A stretch of 31,954 bases of DNA from CAIOZW01 sp049317725 (GTDB lineage Bacteria; Acidobacteriota; Blastocatellia; RBC074), in NCBI GenBank assembly GCA_049317725.1, contig JBMOHS010000023.1, positions 1-31,954 on the forward strand. The letters are read 5' to 3'. The notes beneath the pieces are model-generated. The model saw nothing but the letters and a program-made list of their open reading frames with translations. It had not been told where the DNA came from and ran no database searches. Positions 1-7,732 of this stretch are shown here, in pieces. The translations under genes were made by a program, and so were the position numbers. The stretch's first letter is position 1. The number at the start of each line of letters is the position of its first letter.

Positions 1-420
1 GACTCCCTTCCTTCCTCACTCATAACTCATACTTCTCCCTCACCCCTCACCCCTCGTCCCTCTTCAGTGTACCGACCGCTCCTCGCTCTTTCAATTGCCC
101 CCTCTGATTCCGCCCAGCTTCTGCGGAAGGAACCGGAGGAAAGGTTTGGAAATTGGGCAGCAATTGGCATATTCTCATGACGTTTTGGCCTTGCCCCCGA
201 GCCAGTTGCATCGGCCACTGAGCAGGTCGATCTTGAATGAAGTCGAAGGAGTGCCCCGCTAAGGTCCTTGGCTCCCTGCATCTCCGCCGTTGAGATCCGG
301 GAAGCGCGAGAGGGCCGGCCGCCAGCGCAGGAGACCACGACTGGAATGGAGCGAAGCGGGATGAAGGGGTGATTTTCCCCCGGTAGACGGCCGGGGATGG
401 CAGTTTGAGGAAGGACTGTT
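1..420. other. Non-coding stretch before the first gene
   Basis: No convincing gene is visible. Minus-strand frames stay open here, but their translations are low-complexity, rich in R, S, P and G, and match no family I know. The first 66 bases are a pyrimidine-rich tract (separate entry). A short inverted repeat (CCCCCGG at 377-383, CCGGGG at 391-396) lies about 25 bases before the first start codon; it has no following T-run, so it is not a standard terminator. I see no good sigma70-type promoter pair for the gene at 421. Confidence 0.5.
11..66. repeat. Pyrimidine-rich short-repeat tract
   Basis: The tract holds two heptamer-like ACTCATA units (about 18-31) and then ACCCCTC units (42-55). 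On the minus strand it reads as GTGAGGGGTGAG (39-50), which matches 11 of 12 bases of GTGAGGAGTGAG at 7391-7402 upstream of the carbinolamine dehydratase gene. This suggests a dispersed low-complexity element, but two copies in one window are weak evidence. Confidence 0.35.
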
Positions 421-2040
421 GTGCAAACAAGTGGCAAAGGAAAATCAAAAAGACAGGCAGGCCCCCCCACCACCGAGCCCTCGCCCGGGGTCGCGGCCGG
501 TCATCAGTCTGGCCAACTCTCCGCGTTGAATCAGTGGCTACTGCGCGGCACGGTGCTCATTGGCGGAGCTTCGGTGATGATCGTCGAGATTCTCGGGTCC
601 CGGATTCTCGCGCCAAGTTTTGGAACGACCCTACACGTCTGGAGCGCACTGATCACGGTGACGCTCGCGGCCCTGGCAGTTGGGTATGCGGTTGGTGGGC
701 GAATCGCCGATCGACGCCCCGGGCTCTCCTCTCTGATGATCGTCATGGCGGTGGCGGCTGGCGTGCTCCTCCTCTCCGATTTGATGACCAAGCCGGTTCT
801 CCAGGTCGCCTACGGAGCCGGGATGGTCGGGGGGACGTTTGTTGCCGCCACGCTGCTCTTCCTGCCCTGCCTTTTTCTCTTGGGAATGGTCTCACCCATG
901 GCGGTACGGGCCGCTGTCGATCAGAAGCAATTGGGAACCAGCGTCGGCAATCTCTACGCGCTCTCGACCGTTGGATCTGTCGCGGGAAGCCTCTCCGTTT
1001 CGCTCCTCTTGATTCCGAATATGACGGTTCACGCGGCGATCCTCTCAACGGTAGCCGCACTGACCCTTCCTCCCCTCACCTACCTCCTCTTCAATGCCAA
1101 ACGCCTTCAGACAGCCCTTTTCGTTCTGGTGATGGTTCTTGCTTCGGTGGCGACACAGGCGATGGGTGAAGATTCCGATCGAGAGGTCCTCTACAAGAAC
1201 GTCTCCTATCCGGTCACCGCACGCGTCCCTTCTTCTTACGGAGATTTGGTGGTCAGCGACTTCAGGGGAGTTCGGTATCTCTTTCTCAACGGTGTGCAGC
1301 AAGGGTCGATGATTGGAGATGTTTCGCACGCCAAGTACGCCTATGGGTTGAGCCGTCTCAGTACCGCCCGGGGAGTACCGAAGAAGATGCTCATCTGGGG
1401 GCTCGGGGCCGGCGTCTACGCGCGTGCGATGGCGGAGGCAGGAGCTCAAGTGACTGTCATCGAGATCGATCCGATGTCGGAGCAGGTCGCCCGCGACCAT
1501 TTCGGCCTGCCAGACTCGGTACGGGTCATCATCGGTGACGCTCGCACGGAGAGCGTGCGGCTGCAAGAGCAGCGGGAGTCCTACGATGTCATCGTGCTGG
1601 ATGCGTTCAGCGGGGATACCCCTCCGTTCCATCTGCTGACCAAGGAGGCCTTTGAAACGCTGCGGAATCTTGCTCCAAATGGACTAATCATTGCCAATAT
1701 CGTCGGGGGGCTGGTCGGGGAGGAGGCCCGGGTCGTCTCTTCCGTTCACCGGACGATGGAGTCGACCTTTGGTCCAACACGGGTCTTCTCCCCGAACTGG
1801 CTGCTCCTCGGCAAGCCGGCTGGTTTTGTCTCGACGATGTTTCTCGTCTCGGGTACCTTGCCCGAATCGCCCGCTCCCTTCCCGATGAAGGTGTCGGAGG
1901 AGGTGCGTCGGGACAAGTATGTCGAGTCCGTCTTGGCCTCGGAATTGACCCTTCCAAAAGAGAACGCCGTGATCTTGACCGACGATTTTGCTCCGCTTGA
2001 GGCGTGGTCTGACGCCGCGGTCAAAGCGATGCGCTTCTAG
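421..2040 (+). CDS. Fused membrane / spermidine synthase-like protein
   Basis: A 539-residue protein with a GTG start. AGGAAGG sits 6 bases upstream and acts as the ribosome binding site. Residues about 40-245 form several hydrophobic segments (a multi-pass membrane domain with 7 to 8 likely helices). Residues about 320-500 form a Rossmann methyltransferase-fold domain of the spermidine synthase type, with SAM-site signatures WGLGAGVYARAM, VTVIEIDP, VIIGDART and VIVLDAFSGD. The domain order is that of proteins often annotated as fused MFS/spermidine synthase. The classical GGGDG and DSTDP motifs of true spermidine synthases are not present in that form (GLGAG and DAFSGD instead), so the product and substrate are uncertain; an aminopropyl- or methyltransferase linked to the membrane is possible. 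It stands alone, 88 bases before the subtilase gene. Confidence 0.85.
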   Translation: MQTSGKGKSKRQAGPPTTEPSPGVAAGHQSGQLSALNQWLLRGTVLIGGASVMIVEILGSRILAPSFGTTLHVWSALITVTLAALAVGYAVGGRIADRRPGLSSLMIVMAVAAGVLLLSDLMTKPVLQVAYGAGMVGGTFVAATLLFLPCLFLLGMVSPMAVRAAVDQKQLGTSVGNLYALSTVGSVAGSLSVSLLLIPNMTVHAAILSTVAALTLPPLTYLLFNAKRLQTALFVLVMVLASVATQAMGEDSDREVLYKNVSYPVTARVPSSYGDLVVSDFRGVRYLFLNGVQQGSMIGDVSHAKYAYGLSRLSTARGVPKKMLIWGLGAGVYARAMAEAGAQVTVIEIDPMSEQVARDHFGLPDSVRVIIGDARTESVRLQEQRESYDVIVLDAFSGDTPPFHLLTKEAFETLRNLAPNGLIIANIVGGLVGEEARVVSSVHRTMESTFGPTRVFSPNWLLLGKPAGFVSTMFLVSGTLPESPAPFPMKVSEEVRRDKYVESVLASELTLPKENAVILTDDFAPLEAWSDAAVKAMRF

Positions 2041-2128
2041 GCGAGGTGTGTCCCCGGTCCCCTCGTCACCATACTGGCAGGCTTGGCAAGTGGTCGTCGA
2101 GGGGGATAGCCTTTTCAGGAGGATGTTC

Positions 2129-3991
2129 ATGAACCTGTCTGCCCAGGCGATGCGACTGTCTGTGCGCCTTCTGGTTGGGCTGGCCTTGGTTTTGCTCTTT
2201 CTTCCCGCAGATTGGGTCAAAGGGCTCACCTGGAATCGGGTTGGTGCGGTGAGCGTGCCTCCTCAGATCCAGGCGAAGATCTCTCCCGTGCTGCTCGAGC
2301 AGATGGTGGATGGGGGGGCTCATCCCTTTCTGGTCCATTTGCGTGAGCGGGCAGACCTCAGTGGAGCGGATCGTCTCGTGACGAAGGAGGAGAAAGGCCG
2401 GTACGTCTTCGAGACGCTGGTCACCCACTCCCGTCGCACACAAGCTGGCCTCCTGCGTTGGCTGGAAGACCGGCACCTTGATCACCAGCCATTTTACCTG
2501 GTCAATGCGGTCTTGGTTCACGGAGATCCCTCGGCGGCGATGGAACTGGCCGCGCGGCCCGAGGTCGCCCGGATCGAAGCCAATCCGATGGTGCAAGGGC
2601 GCTCCCCGATTCTCCCAGAGGGTGGATCGGACCTTGCGCAAACAGCGCCACCGCAGGGAGTCGAGCCGGGGATCGTCACGATTCGTGCGCACGAGGTCTG
2701 GGCGGCAGGGAGCACTGGCCGGGGGATCGTCATTGGTGGGCAGGATACGGGAATTCAGTGGGACCATCCCGCCCTCCGCCGCCAGTATCGAGGGTGGAGT
2801 GAACAGGGAGTTACCCACGACTACAACTGGCACGACAGTATCCGTTCCGGAGGGGGTGTGTGCGGCCCGCAGACCCGGACGCCCTGCGATGACGACAACC
2901 ACGGTACCCACACCATGGGAACTGCGCTCGGCTGGGATGGGCAGTTGAATCGGATTGGCGTCGCTCCCGACGCACGATTCATCGGCTGTCGGAATATGGA
3001 CCGTGGGAATGGGACCCCGGCGACCTACCTCGAATGTTTTCAGTTCTTTCTTGCTCCCTATCCATACGGGGCACGACCCGACCAGGGCGATCCGACCAAG
3101 GCTCCGCACCTCACCATCAACTCCTGGAGTTGCCCTCCATCGGAAGGGTGCTCGGCGCTGATCTTGCGCGAAGCCGTCGAGGCCCAGCGGGCAGCCGGGA
3201 TCATGACGATCACCGCCGCTGGCAATAGTGGGCCGTCCTGTTCCTCTCTCAGCGATCCCCCGGCGATCTACCAGGCCAACTACACCATTGGGGCCATCGA
3301 CTCCAACGGATTGGTCGCGCGGTTCAGCAGTCGGGGCCCGGTGACGGTCGACGGAAGTGGTCGACGCAAACCCGATCTGATGGCTCCCGGACTCTCGGTC
3401 CGGTCCGCGGTGCGCGGCAATAGCTACGGATCGCTGAGCGGGACATCGATGGCGACCCCCCACGTCGTCGGGGCGGTCGCCCTCCTCTGGTCCGCCTTTC
3501 CGCAACTTCGCGGCCAGATCGAGCAGACGGAGAATCTCCTCAACCAGACAGCGGTCCCCACACCGGTCGAGGCCGTCTGCGGTTCGACCGGGACTCCAAA
3601 CACGGTCTACGGTGCCGGCCGACTTGACGTCAAGCGTGCCTACGACCAGATGGTGCTCAGGTTCTACGCACTCGCGGGGCAGGTGACCAACTGGCAAGCT
3701 GAGTCGCGCCAGGGGTGGGTCCAATTTTCGCGGGTTTCTGGAACGGGAGCGATTCCGGAACCTGTCAGGATCGACTCGAACGGCTTCTGGGGCCAGAACG
3801 GATTCGAGGTCGGGACGATCTATCGCGCCACACCAATTCAGAGCCGCACGATCTTCTCTCCACCGTATCGGGAGGTGGGCTCTCCCCAAACCGAACTCAA
3901 CTTCACCCGGCGCACCCGAGGCATCCTCATCGAAGGGCCCCGACCCACAGCCGTACGGGAGTCGAGCCCTCTTCCGGAGAAGAGCCCCTGA
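2129..3991 (+). CDS. Secreted subtilisin-like (S8) serine protease
   Basis: A 620-residue secreted endopeptidase of family S8. The frame is open upstream, but AGGAGG at 2117-2122 places the start at the ATG at 2129 (an ATG at 2123 would touch the Shine-Dalgarno). An N-terminal signal peptide has the hydrophobic core VRLLVGLALVLLFLP. A propeptide/I9-like segment covers about residues 50-155. The S8 domain carries the full catalytic set: Asp206 in GGQDTGI, His258 in DDNHGTHTMG, Asn366 in TAAGNSGPS and Ser440 in SGTSMATPHV. Several cysteine pairs suggest disulfides. About 100 residues follow the catalytic domain and look like a small beta-rich C-terminal domain. The tsaC-like gene begins 1 base after its stop, so the two are probably co-transcribed although unrelated in function. 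Likely role: extracellular or periplasmic protein breakdown. Confidence 0.93.
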   Translation: MNLSAQAMRLSVRLLVGLALVLLFLPADWVKGLTWNRVGAVSVPPQIQAKISPVLLEQMVDGGAHPFLVHLRERADLSGADRLVTKEEKGRYVFETLVTHSRRTQAGLLRWLEDRHLDHQPFYLVNAVLVHGDPSAAMELAARPEVARIEANPMVQGRSPILPEGGSDLAQTAPPQGVEPGIVTIRAHEVWAAGSTGRGIVIGGQDTGIQWDHPALRRQYRGWSEQGVTHDYNWHDSIRSGGGVCGPQTRTPCDDDNHGTHTMGTALGWDGQLNRIGVAPDARFIGCRNMDRGNGTPATYLECFQFFLAPYPYGARPDQGDPTKAPHLTINSWSCPPSEGCSALILREAVEAQRAAGIMTITAAGNSGPSCSSLSDPPAIYQANYTIGAIDSNGLVARFSSRGPVTVDGSGRRKPDLMAPGLSVRSAVRGNSYGSLSGTSMATPHVVGAVALLWSAFPQLRGQIEQTENLLNQTAVPTPVEAVCGSTGTPNTVYGAGRLDVKRAYDQMVLRFYALAGQVTNWQAESRQGWVQFSRVSGTGAIPEPVRIDSNGFWGQNGFEVGTIYRATPIQSRTIFSPPYREVGSPQTELNFTRRTRGILIEGPRPTAVRESSPLPEKSP

Positions 3992-3992
3992 G

Positions 3993-5030
3993 ATGCGGAC
4001 CCGGATTACCTTCTCGCCGACTCGAGCGGCCGAATACCTGCGGCGGGGAGAATTGGTCGCCTTCCCGACCGAGACCGTCTATGGTCTGGGTGCCAATCTC
4101 TTTGATGGGGAAGCGATCCGGAAGATCTTTCTTGCCAAGGGGCGACCGCACGACAACCCCTTGATCGCCCACATCGCCTCGCGGGTGCAGTTGCGACAAG
4201 TCGCGGCGGCGATCCCTCCTCTTGCCGAGTCTCTGATCGAGCGGTTCTTCCCGGGGCCGTTGACAGTTCTGCTGCCGCGACACGAACGGGTTCCGCTCGA
4301 GGCGACCGCCGGGCTCTCGACGATTGGGGTGCGGATGCCTGATCATCGCCTCGCCCAGCGTTTCCTGCTCGCCTGCGGCGTCCCGGTCGCCGCACCATCC
4401 GCCAACCTCTCCGGTCGGCCGAGCCCGACCACCTGGGAAGCGGTCCAAGCCGACCTCGACGGGCGTATCGCATGTATTCTGCGGGGAGAGCAGACCCGAG
4501 TCGGACTGGAGTCGACGGTGGTCGACTGTACGGGAGATCGGCTGGTTCTGCTGCGTGCGGGTGCCGTTTCGTTCGAGGAGTTGGCAGCTTTCGTTCCCGC
4601 AGGAGGGCTGATCGATGGGACCGATGCGGCGTCCTCTGATCGGGGAACCACGCCCAGGAGCCCCGGAATGAAGTACCGCCACTACTCACCGCGGGCGGAG
4701 GTGGTCGTCATCGATCTGCTCCGTCGGCGAGAGGAAGGCTGGTCTCCCGGTCCGCACGCCGCCTGGATTGGGCTGCGAACCCCACCTCATCCGGAACGTT
4801 TCCAGCGCATCGCGCTCTGCCCAGATCCAGCAGCCTACGCCCATCGGCTCTTCGCCTTCTTTCGGCAGTGTGATGCGGAGGGCATCAAGCGGATCTTTTG
4901 CCAGGCAGTTCCCCCCGAAGGATTGGGGCGTGCCGTCATGGATCGGATTCGCAAGGCCGCTTTTGGTTCGGCGGCTCTTGGGGAATCGCCAGGGAACGAA
5001 GATCCAGGAACTCTCCCCGGTCCCGCTTGA
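3993..5030 (+). CDS. tsaC: L-threonylcarbamoyladenylate synthase (Sua5 type)
   Basis: A 345-residue Sua5-type enzyme. It makes threonylcarbamoyl-AMP from threonine, bicarbonate and ATP, the first step of t6A37 modification of ANN-decoding tRNAs. The YrdC domain (about residues 8-205) shows PTETVYGLGAN, KGRPHDNPLIAH and SANLSGRPSPTT. The linker PGMKYRHYSP is the Sua5 signature, and the C-terminal Sua5 domain follows (about 230-330). Both the length and the linker separate it from short YrdC/TsaC proteins. The ATG follows the protease stop by 1 base, with GGAGA upstream. Its stop codon TGA is immediately followed by the reversed stop of the convergent ctaB gene, leaving no space for a terminator. 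The tsaB, tsaD and tsaE partners are not in the window. Confidence 0.93.
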   Translation: MRTRITFSPTRAAEYLRRGELVAFPTETVYGLGANLFDGEAIRKIFLAKGRPHDNPLIAHIASRVQLRQVAAAIPPLAESLIERFFPGPLTVLLPRHERVPLEATAGLSTIGVRMPDHRLAQRFLLACGVPVAAPSANLSGRPSPTTWEAVQADLDGRIACILRGEQTRVGLESTVVDCTGDRLVLLRAGAVSFEELAAFVPAGGLIDGTDAASSDRGTTPRSPGMKYRHYSPRAEVVVIDLLRRREEGWSPGPHAAWIGLRTPPHPERFQRIALCPDPAAYAHRLFAFFRQCDAEGIKRIFCQAVPPEGLGRAVMDRIRKAAFGSAALGESPGNEDPGTLPGPA

Positions 5031-5954
5031 TCAGTGGTTGAGCACCATCAGACCAAGGAGCAGCGGGAGGTAGAGAACGGAAACTTTGAGAAGGCGTCGG
5101 GCGTTCTCCCGTGACATGACCCGCGCTGTCTGGATGCTCACTCCGAGGTAGAGCAGCCCGAGCAGCACGGCTCCCCCCAAGTAGACAGATCCGGAGAATC
5201 GATAATAGGTCGGGAGAAGGCTGACGGGCAGCAGCAACAATGCGTAGAAGACGATCTGCCGAGCCGTGGAACGCCCCCCGGGTTCGACGACTGGCAGCAT
5301 CCGAATCCCAGCTCGCGCATAATCCTCCCGGTACATCGTCGCAATTGCGTGAAAATGCGGAAACTGCCAGAGGAAGAGAATTCCAAAGAGAACGAGTGCT
5401 TCCGGTCCCAGCGCGTTTCGCGCTGCCGTCCAGCCCAGCAGGGGGGGCAAGGCACCTGGGATGGCACCGATGAAGGTGCACCACGGCGTGCGGGTCTTGA
5501 GGGGCGTGTAGACGAAGAGGTAGCTTCCGACCGCGACCAGGCCCCAACCGGCCGTCAGGGGATTGATCAACCAAGCAAGATAAAGTTCCGCGAGGAGCGT
5601 CACCGTCACGCCAAAGGCGAGCGCGCGGCCGGGTGTGATCAGTCCGCGGGGGAGAGGGCGAACCTTCGTCCGGTTCATCAGGCTGTCCAGATCACGTTCC
5701 CAGTACTGGTTGAGCGCCCCGATGCCACTGGAGAGCAGCGCGATGCCCAACGCGAAGAGGGCTACTTGTCCCCAGTCAACCGGCGACGCAGAACCCACGC
5801 CGAAACCGGCCAGCGCCGAGAGTGTGACCATCACCGTGATGCGGGGTTTGGTCAGCGAAAGATAGCGCGAGAGTTGGCTGGGCGATCGAGTCTCCTCCCC
5901 ATTCTCCGTTTCCCCATCCAGACTGGCACTCTGTGTCGACCCTCTCCCCCTCAT
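5031..5954 (-). CDS. ctaB: Protoheme IX farnesyltransferase (heme O synthase)
   Basis: A UbiA-family membrane prenyltransferase that adds a farnesyl group to heme b to make heme O for haem-copper oxidases. The start chosen gives 307 residues. The prenyl-diphosphate site is NQYWERDLDSLMNRTKVRP (N82, D88, D90), and the second family motif is YTPLKTRTPWCTFIGAIPG with GALPPLLGW. About 8 to 9 transmembrane helices are expected. The frame is open to an ATG at 6017, but that ATG lies inside a likely -10 box and has no Shine-Dalgarno. AAGAGAGG lies about 7 bases before the ATG at 5954, which I prefer (5960 is also possible). No cytochrome oxidase genes are nearby. The gene implies an aerobic or microaerobic respiratory chain. 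Confidence 0.93.
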   Translation of the reverse strand: MRGRGSTQSASLDGETENGEETRSPSQLSRYLSLTKPRITVMVTLSALAGFGVGSASPVDWGQVALFALGIALLSSGIGALNQYWERDLDSLMNRTKVRPLPRGLITPGRALAFGVTVTLLAELYLAWLINPLTAGWGLVAVGSYLFVYTPLKTRTPWCTFIGAIPGALPPLLGWTAARNALGPEALVLFGILFLWQFPHFHAIATMYREDYARAGIRMLPVVEPGGRSTARQIVFYALLLLPVSLLPTYYRFSGSVYLGGAVLLGLLYLGVSIQTARVMSRENARRLLKVSVLYLPLLLGLMVLNH

Positions 5955-6012
5955 GCCCATACCTCTCTTCGCTTTCGTCTCAGGCTCTTCATCCCTCAAG
6001 AAAGAAACTCCG

Positions 6013-6042
6013 ATCATACCCGAAGGGATTTGGCTTCTTCAA
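6013..6042 (-). promoter_or_regulatory. Likely sigma70-type promoter of ctaB
   Basis: On the minus strand, TTGAAG (6037-6042) and TATGAT (6013-6018) are separated by 18 bases, between the end of the RNase H gene and ctaB. The -10 box contains the upstream candidate ATG of ctaB at 6015-6017, so transcription would begin after it. This supports the downstream ctaB start at 5954. Confidence 0.5.
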
Positions 6043-6055
6043 ATGAGAGCAGTGA

Positions 6056-6496
6056 TCACGACATCAGGATCTGATCGAGAAGAGGTTGTTGCACGTGGCC
6101 ATCAGAGGCGATCGCGCGCGCAGCCTGGTCGCACTTCTCCTGAATGGGATGGCCGGCGTGGCCACGCGTCCAGGTCCAGGTGACCTGGTGCGGGCTCGCT
6201 GCACGATCGAGCCGCTCCCAGAAGGGCAGGTTGGTTTTGCGCTGGAAGAGCCCTTTCATCGTCTTGACGACATACTGGGAGTCGGTGACGATCTTGACGT
6301 GGCAGGCCTCCTTGAGGACTTCCAAGCCGAGACACGCCGCGACGATCTCGGCTTGCTGATTGGTTCCGTTCCCGAGATATTCACCAAGAATCCGCCGATG
6401 GCTCCGGTATTCGAGAATGGCAACGGCGGCGGCCCGGCTCCCCCGGGTTCCATTGCCGAGGCTGCTTCCGTCACAGACGATCGTGATCTGCTTCAC
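6056..6496 (-). CDS. Ribonuclease HI family protein
   Basis: A 146-residue RNase H-fold nuclease expected to cleave RNA in RNA:DNA hybrids. All four metal-binding acidic residues are visible: Asp9 in IVCDGSS, Glu50 in NQQAEIVA, Asp72 in IVTDSQYVV and Asp123 in KCDQAARA, with His113 in TRGHAGH. The length is that of a stand-alone RNase HI. The frame runs upstream to 6673, but the GTG at 6496 has AGGAGG 7 bases before it and the conserved fold begins there. The GTG overlaps the stop of the upstream DUF2721 gene (GTGA, 4 bases), so translation is probably coupled. It differs from E. coli rnhA in sequence, so I leave the symbol open. Confidence 0.9.
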   Translation of the reverse strand: MKQITIVCDGSSLGNGTRGSRAAAVAILEYRSHRRILGEYLGNGTNQQAEIVAACLGLEVLKEACHVKIVTDSQYVVKTMKGLFQRKTNLPFWERLDRAASPHQVTWTWTRGHAGHPIQEKCDQAARAIASDGHVQQPLLDQILMS

Positions 6497-7041
6497 CCGA
6501 TCTCCTCCTGCTGCCAGTGGGCGCGGCGCGCCTGGTACTTTGCCCGAAGAAAGAGTGCAAACTCCATTTCTGACCGGACGGAACGAAGGGCGAGCCGCGT
6601 TTCGACGATAAGGGTGACACAGGCGTAAAAGAGGACCAACGTTCCCACAATCCCCAGCAGATTGGGAACCCACAGAGGGACAATTTGGAAGGCAGCTTGG
6701 AGTCCGATCGTTACTGTTGCCCCGACGAAGAGGCTCAGCGAGAAGTAGAAGCTGGTCAGGGAGTTCTGGATCAATTTGCTGCGTCGGGTATGGATGGCCA
6801 GTTGCCGATCGAATTCGCGGCTCCGTTCTTCCGGAAAATCGACCTCGCTCGAGGAGGAGAGGTTCTCGATCGACTGCATCAGGCTGCGCACCCGGTCGAC
6901 GATCCGCGCAAGGCGCGTCGAGGTCGAGAAGATGAGCGTCGCACAGGCCGAGATGAGAACCACCGGCGTGATCATCGCGCTCAGAACACTGACAGCATTG
7001 AGACTCTCTTGCATGCGGCTCCGGAGGGGCTGAACCTCCAC
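6493..7041 (-). CDS. DUF2721 family membrane protein
   Basis: A 182-residue protein with three likely transmembrane helices (about 19-38, 95-115 and 127-148 from the GTG) and a charged segment between the first and second. The first helix, ITPVVLISACATLIF, is the hallmark of DUF2721, whose function is unknown. The GTG at 7041 has AGGAG only 3 bases upstream. An ATG at 7014 with GGAG 4 bases upstream is an equally plausible start and would give 173 residues. The gene sits 6 bases after the carbinolamine dehydratase gene and overlaps the RNase H gene by 4 bases, so all three are likely one transcription unit. Confidence 0.8.
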   Translation of the reverse strand: MEVQPLRSRMQESLNAVSVLSAMITPVVLISACATLIFSTSTRLARIVDRVRSLMQSIENLSSSSEVDFPEERSREFDRQLAIHTRRSKLIQNSLTSFYFSLSLFVGATVTIGLQAAFQIVPLWVPNLLGIVGTLVLFYACVTLIVETRLALRSVRSEMEFALFLRAKYQARRAHWQQEEIG

Positions 7042-7047
7042 GATCTC

Positions 7048-7335
7048 CTAATCGGCAGAGGAAAGTTGGTCGATCAAGGCGGCCAGCGAAAAGTCCTTCT
7101 CGGTCAAACCCTGATCAGAGTGGGTCGTCAGGGTCAATCGGACCCGGTTCCACCCGTAGAGGAGAATGTCTGGATGGTGATCCGCGGCTTCCGCCAGCGC
7201 CCCGATTTGGTTGACGAATGCGAGTGCTGCCTGAAAGTTCTCCAGAACCCACTGGCGCTGAATCTCGTCGCCAATCCGCTCCCATCCGGGCAGGTTCGCC
7301 ATTCGACGGGAGATCTCGTCGTTTGTCAGGCGCAT
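7048..7335 (-). CDS. 4a-hydroxytetrahydrobiopterin dehydratase (PCD)
   Basis: A 95-residue pterin-4a-carbinolamine dehydratase. It dehydrates the 4a-hydroxy-pterin formed by aromatic amino acid hydroxylases and lets the cofactor be recycled. The family signature is clear: ADHHPDILLYGW (His53, His54, Pro55), then His72 in LTTHS and Asp81 in LTEKDFSLA. The frame is open upstream to 7395 through a 12-base tandem repeat, but GGAGG with about 6 bases of spacing fixes the start at 7335, matching the usual length. No phenylalanine hydroxylase is in the window. In bacteria without one, members of this family have been proposed to act in molybdopterin metabolism; the MOSC gene 2.5 kb away is compatible with that but proves nothing. 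Confidence 0.92.
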   Translation of the reverse strand: MRLTNDEISRRMANLPGWERIGDEIQRQWVLENFQAALAFVNQIGALAEAADHHPDILLYGWNRVRLTLTTHSDQGLTEKDFSLAALIDQLSSAD

Positions 7336-7364
7336 CGGTCCCTCCACACGTGACACATCTTCTC

Positions 7365-7400
7365 TTCTCGCTCCTCTTCTCGCTCCTCTTCTCACTCCTC
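7365..7400. repeat. Three-copy 12-bp tandem repeat upstream of PCD
   Basis: TTCTCGCTCCTC is repeated at 7365-7376 and 7377-7388 exactly, and at 7389-7400 with one change (G to A). On the PCD mRNA strand it reads GAGGAGCGAGAA, a purine-rich unit with Shine-Dalgarno-like GAGGAG. It ends about 30 bases before the PCD start and stays in the PCD frame, so copy changes would not shift it. Confidence 0.9.
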
Positions 7401-7461
7401 ACGCTTGATTTCTTCGTACGAGAGGGCCCACTCGACAGAATCAGCCATAAACCAACATGGT

Positions 7462-7482
7462 GGGTGTCTGGCAGGGTGTCTG
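7462..7482. promoter_or_regulatory. Direct repeat, possible operator
   Basis: GGGTGTCTG occurs at 7462-7470 and again at 7474-7482, a period of 12 bases, so both copies lie on nearly the same face of the helix. The second copy overlaps TTGACA on the minus strand (7481-7486), although no matching -10 follows. Binding by a regulator of either diverging unit is an inference. Confidence 0.4.
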
Positions 7483-7545
7483 TCAAGCGGTGGCTTGGGC
7501 CCGACAGGGACCAGTGCGGTAGCCGCCTGACTGTCCTTGGTTAGC

Positions 7546-7573
7546 TTGCACAATGGGAGATTTCTTGTATAGA
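7546..7573 (+). promoter_or_regulatory. Likely sigma70-type promoter of the E1 gene
   Basis: TTGCAC (7546-7551) and TATAGA (7568-7573) are 16 bases apart. Transcription would begin near 7580, leaving a leader of about 150 bases before the ATG at 7733 and excluding the upstream ATG at 7553. Confidence 0.55.
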
Positions 7574-7732
7574 CTTGCCGGTTATTGGATCAAGAATGTG
7601 CCGCTACCGGTTTTACGCCTGATCCGTCGCTCATCTGTGAGGCCGGCGCTGCGTCACGCCGGAAGGCGCCACTCCTGGCTGGAAGGCACCGCCCCAGAGT
7701 GGATGCCCGTTGGCCGATGGCAGAATGAAAGC

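Larger units (their letters stand above)
7336..7732. other. Divergent spacer between PCD group and E1 gene
   Basis: About 400 bases lie between two diverging transcription units. The stretch holds a 12-base tandem repeat (7365-7400), a perfect 9-base direct repeat with a 12-base period (7462-7482) and a good plus-strand promoter (7546-7573). The plus-strand frame of the E1 gene is open here from 7553, but the promoter overlaps that ATG and the translated extension has no family similarity, so I read 7580-7732 as the 5' leader. Confidence 0.6.

Noticed and set aside
27..473. Two minus-strand open frames before the first gene
   Set aside because: Low-complexity composition, no family resemblance, and they run through a pyrimidine-rich repeat tract.
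2066..3889. 607-residue minus-strand open frame opposite the subtilase
   Set aside because: Antisense shadow in GC-rich DNA; arginine-, proline- and glycine-rich with no family features, while the plus strand carries a complete S8 protease.
7553..7732. 60-residue N-terminal extension of the E1 protein
   Set aside because: The ATG at 7553 lies between the -35 and -10 boxes of a good promoter, has no Shine-Dalgarno, and the extension has no counterpart in the family.
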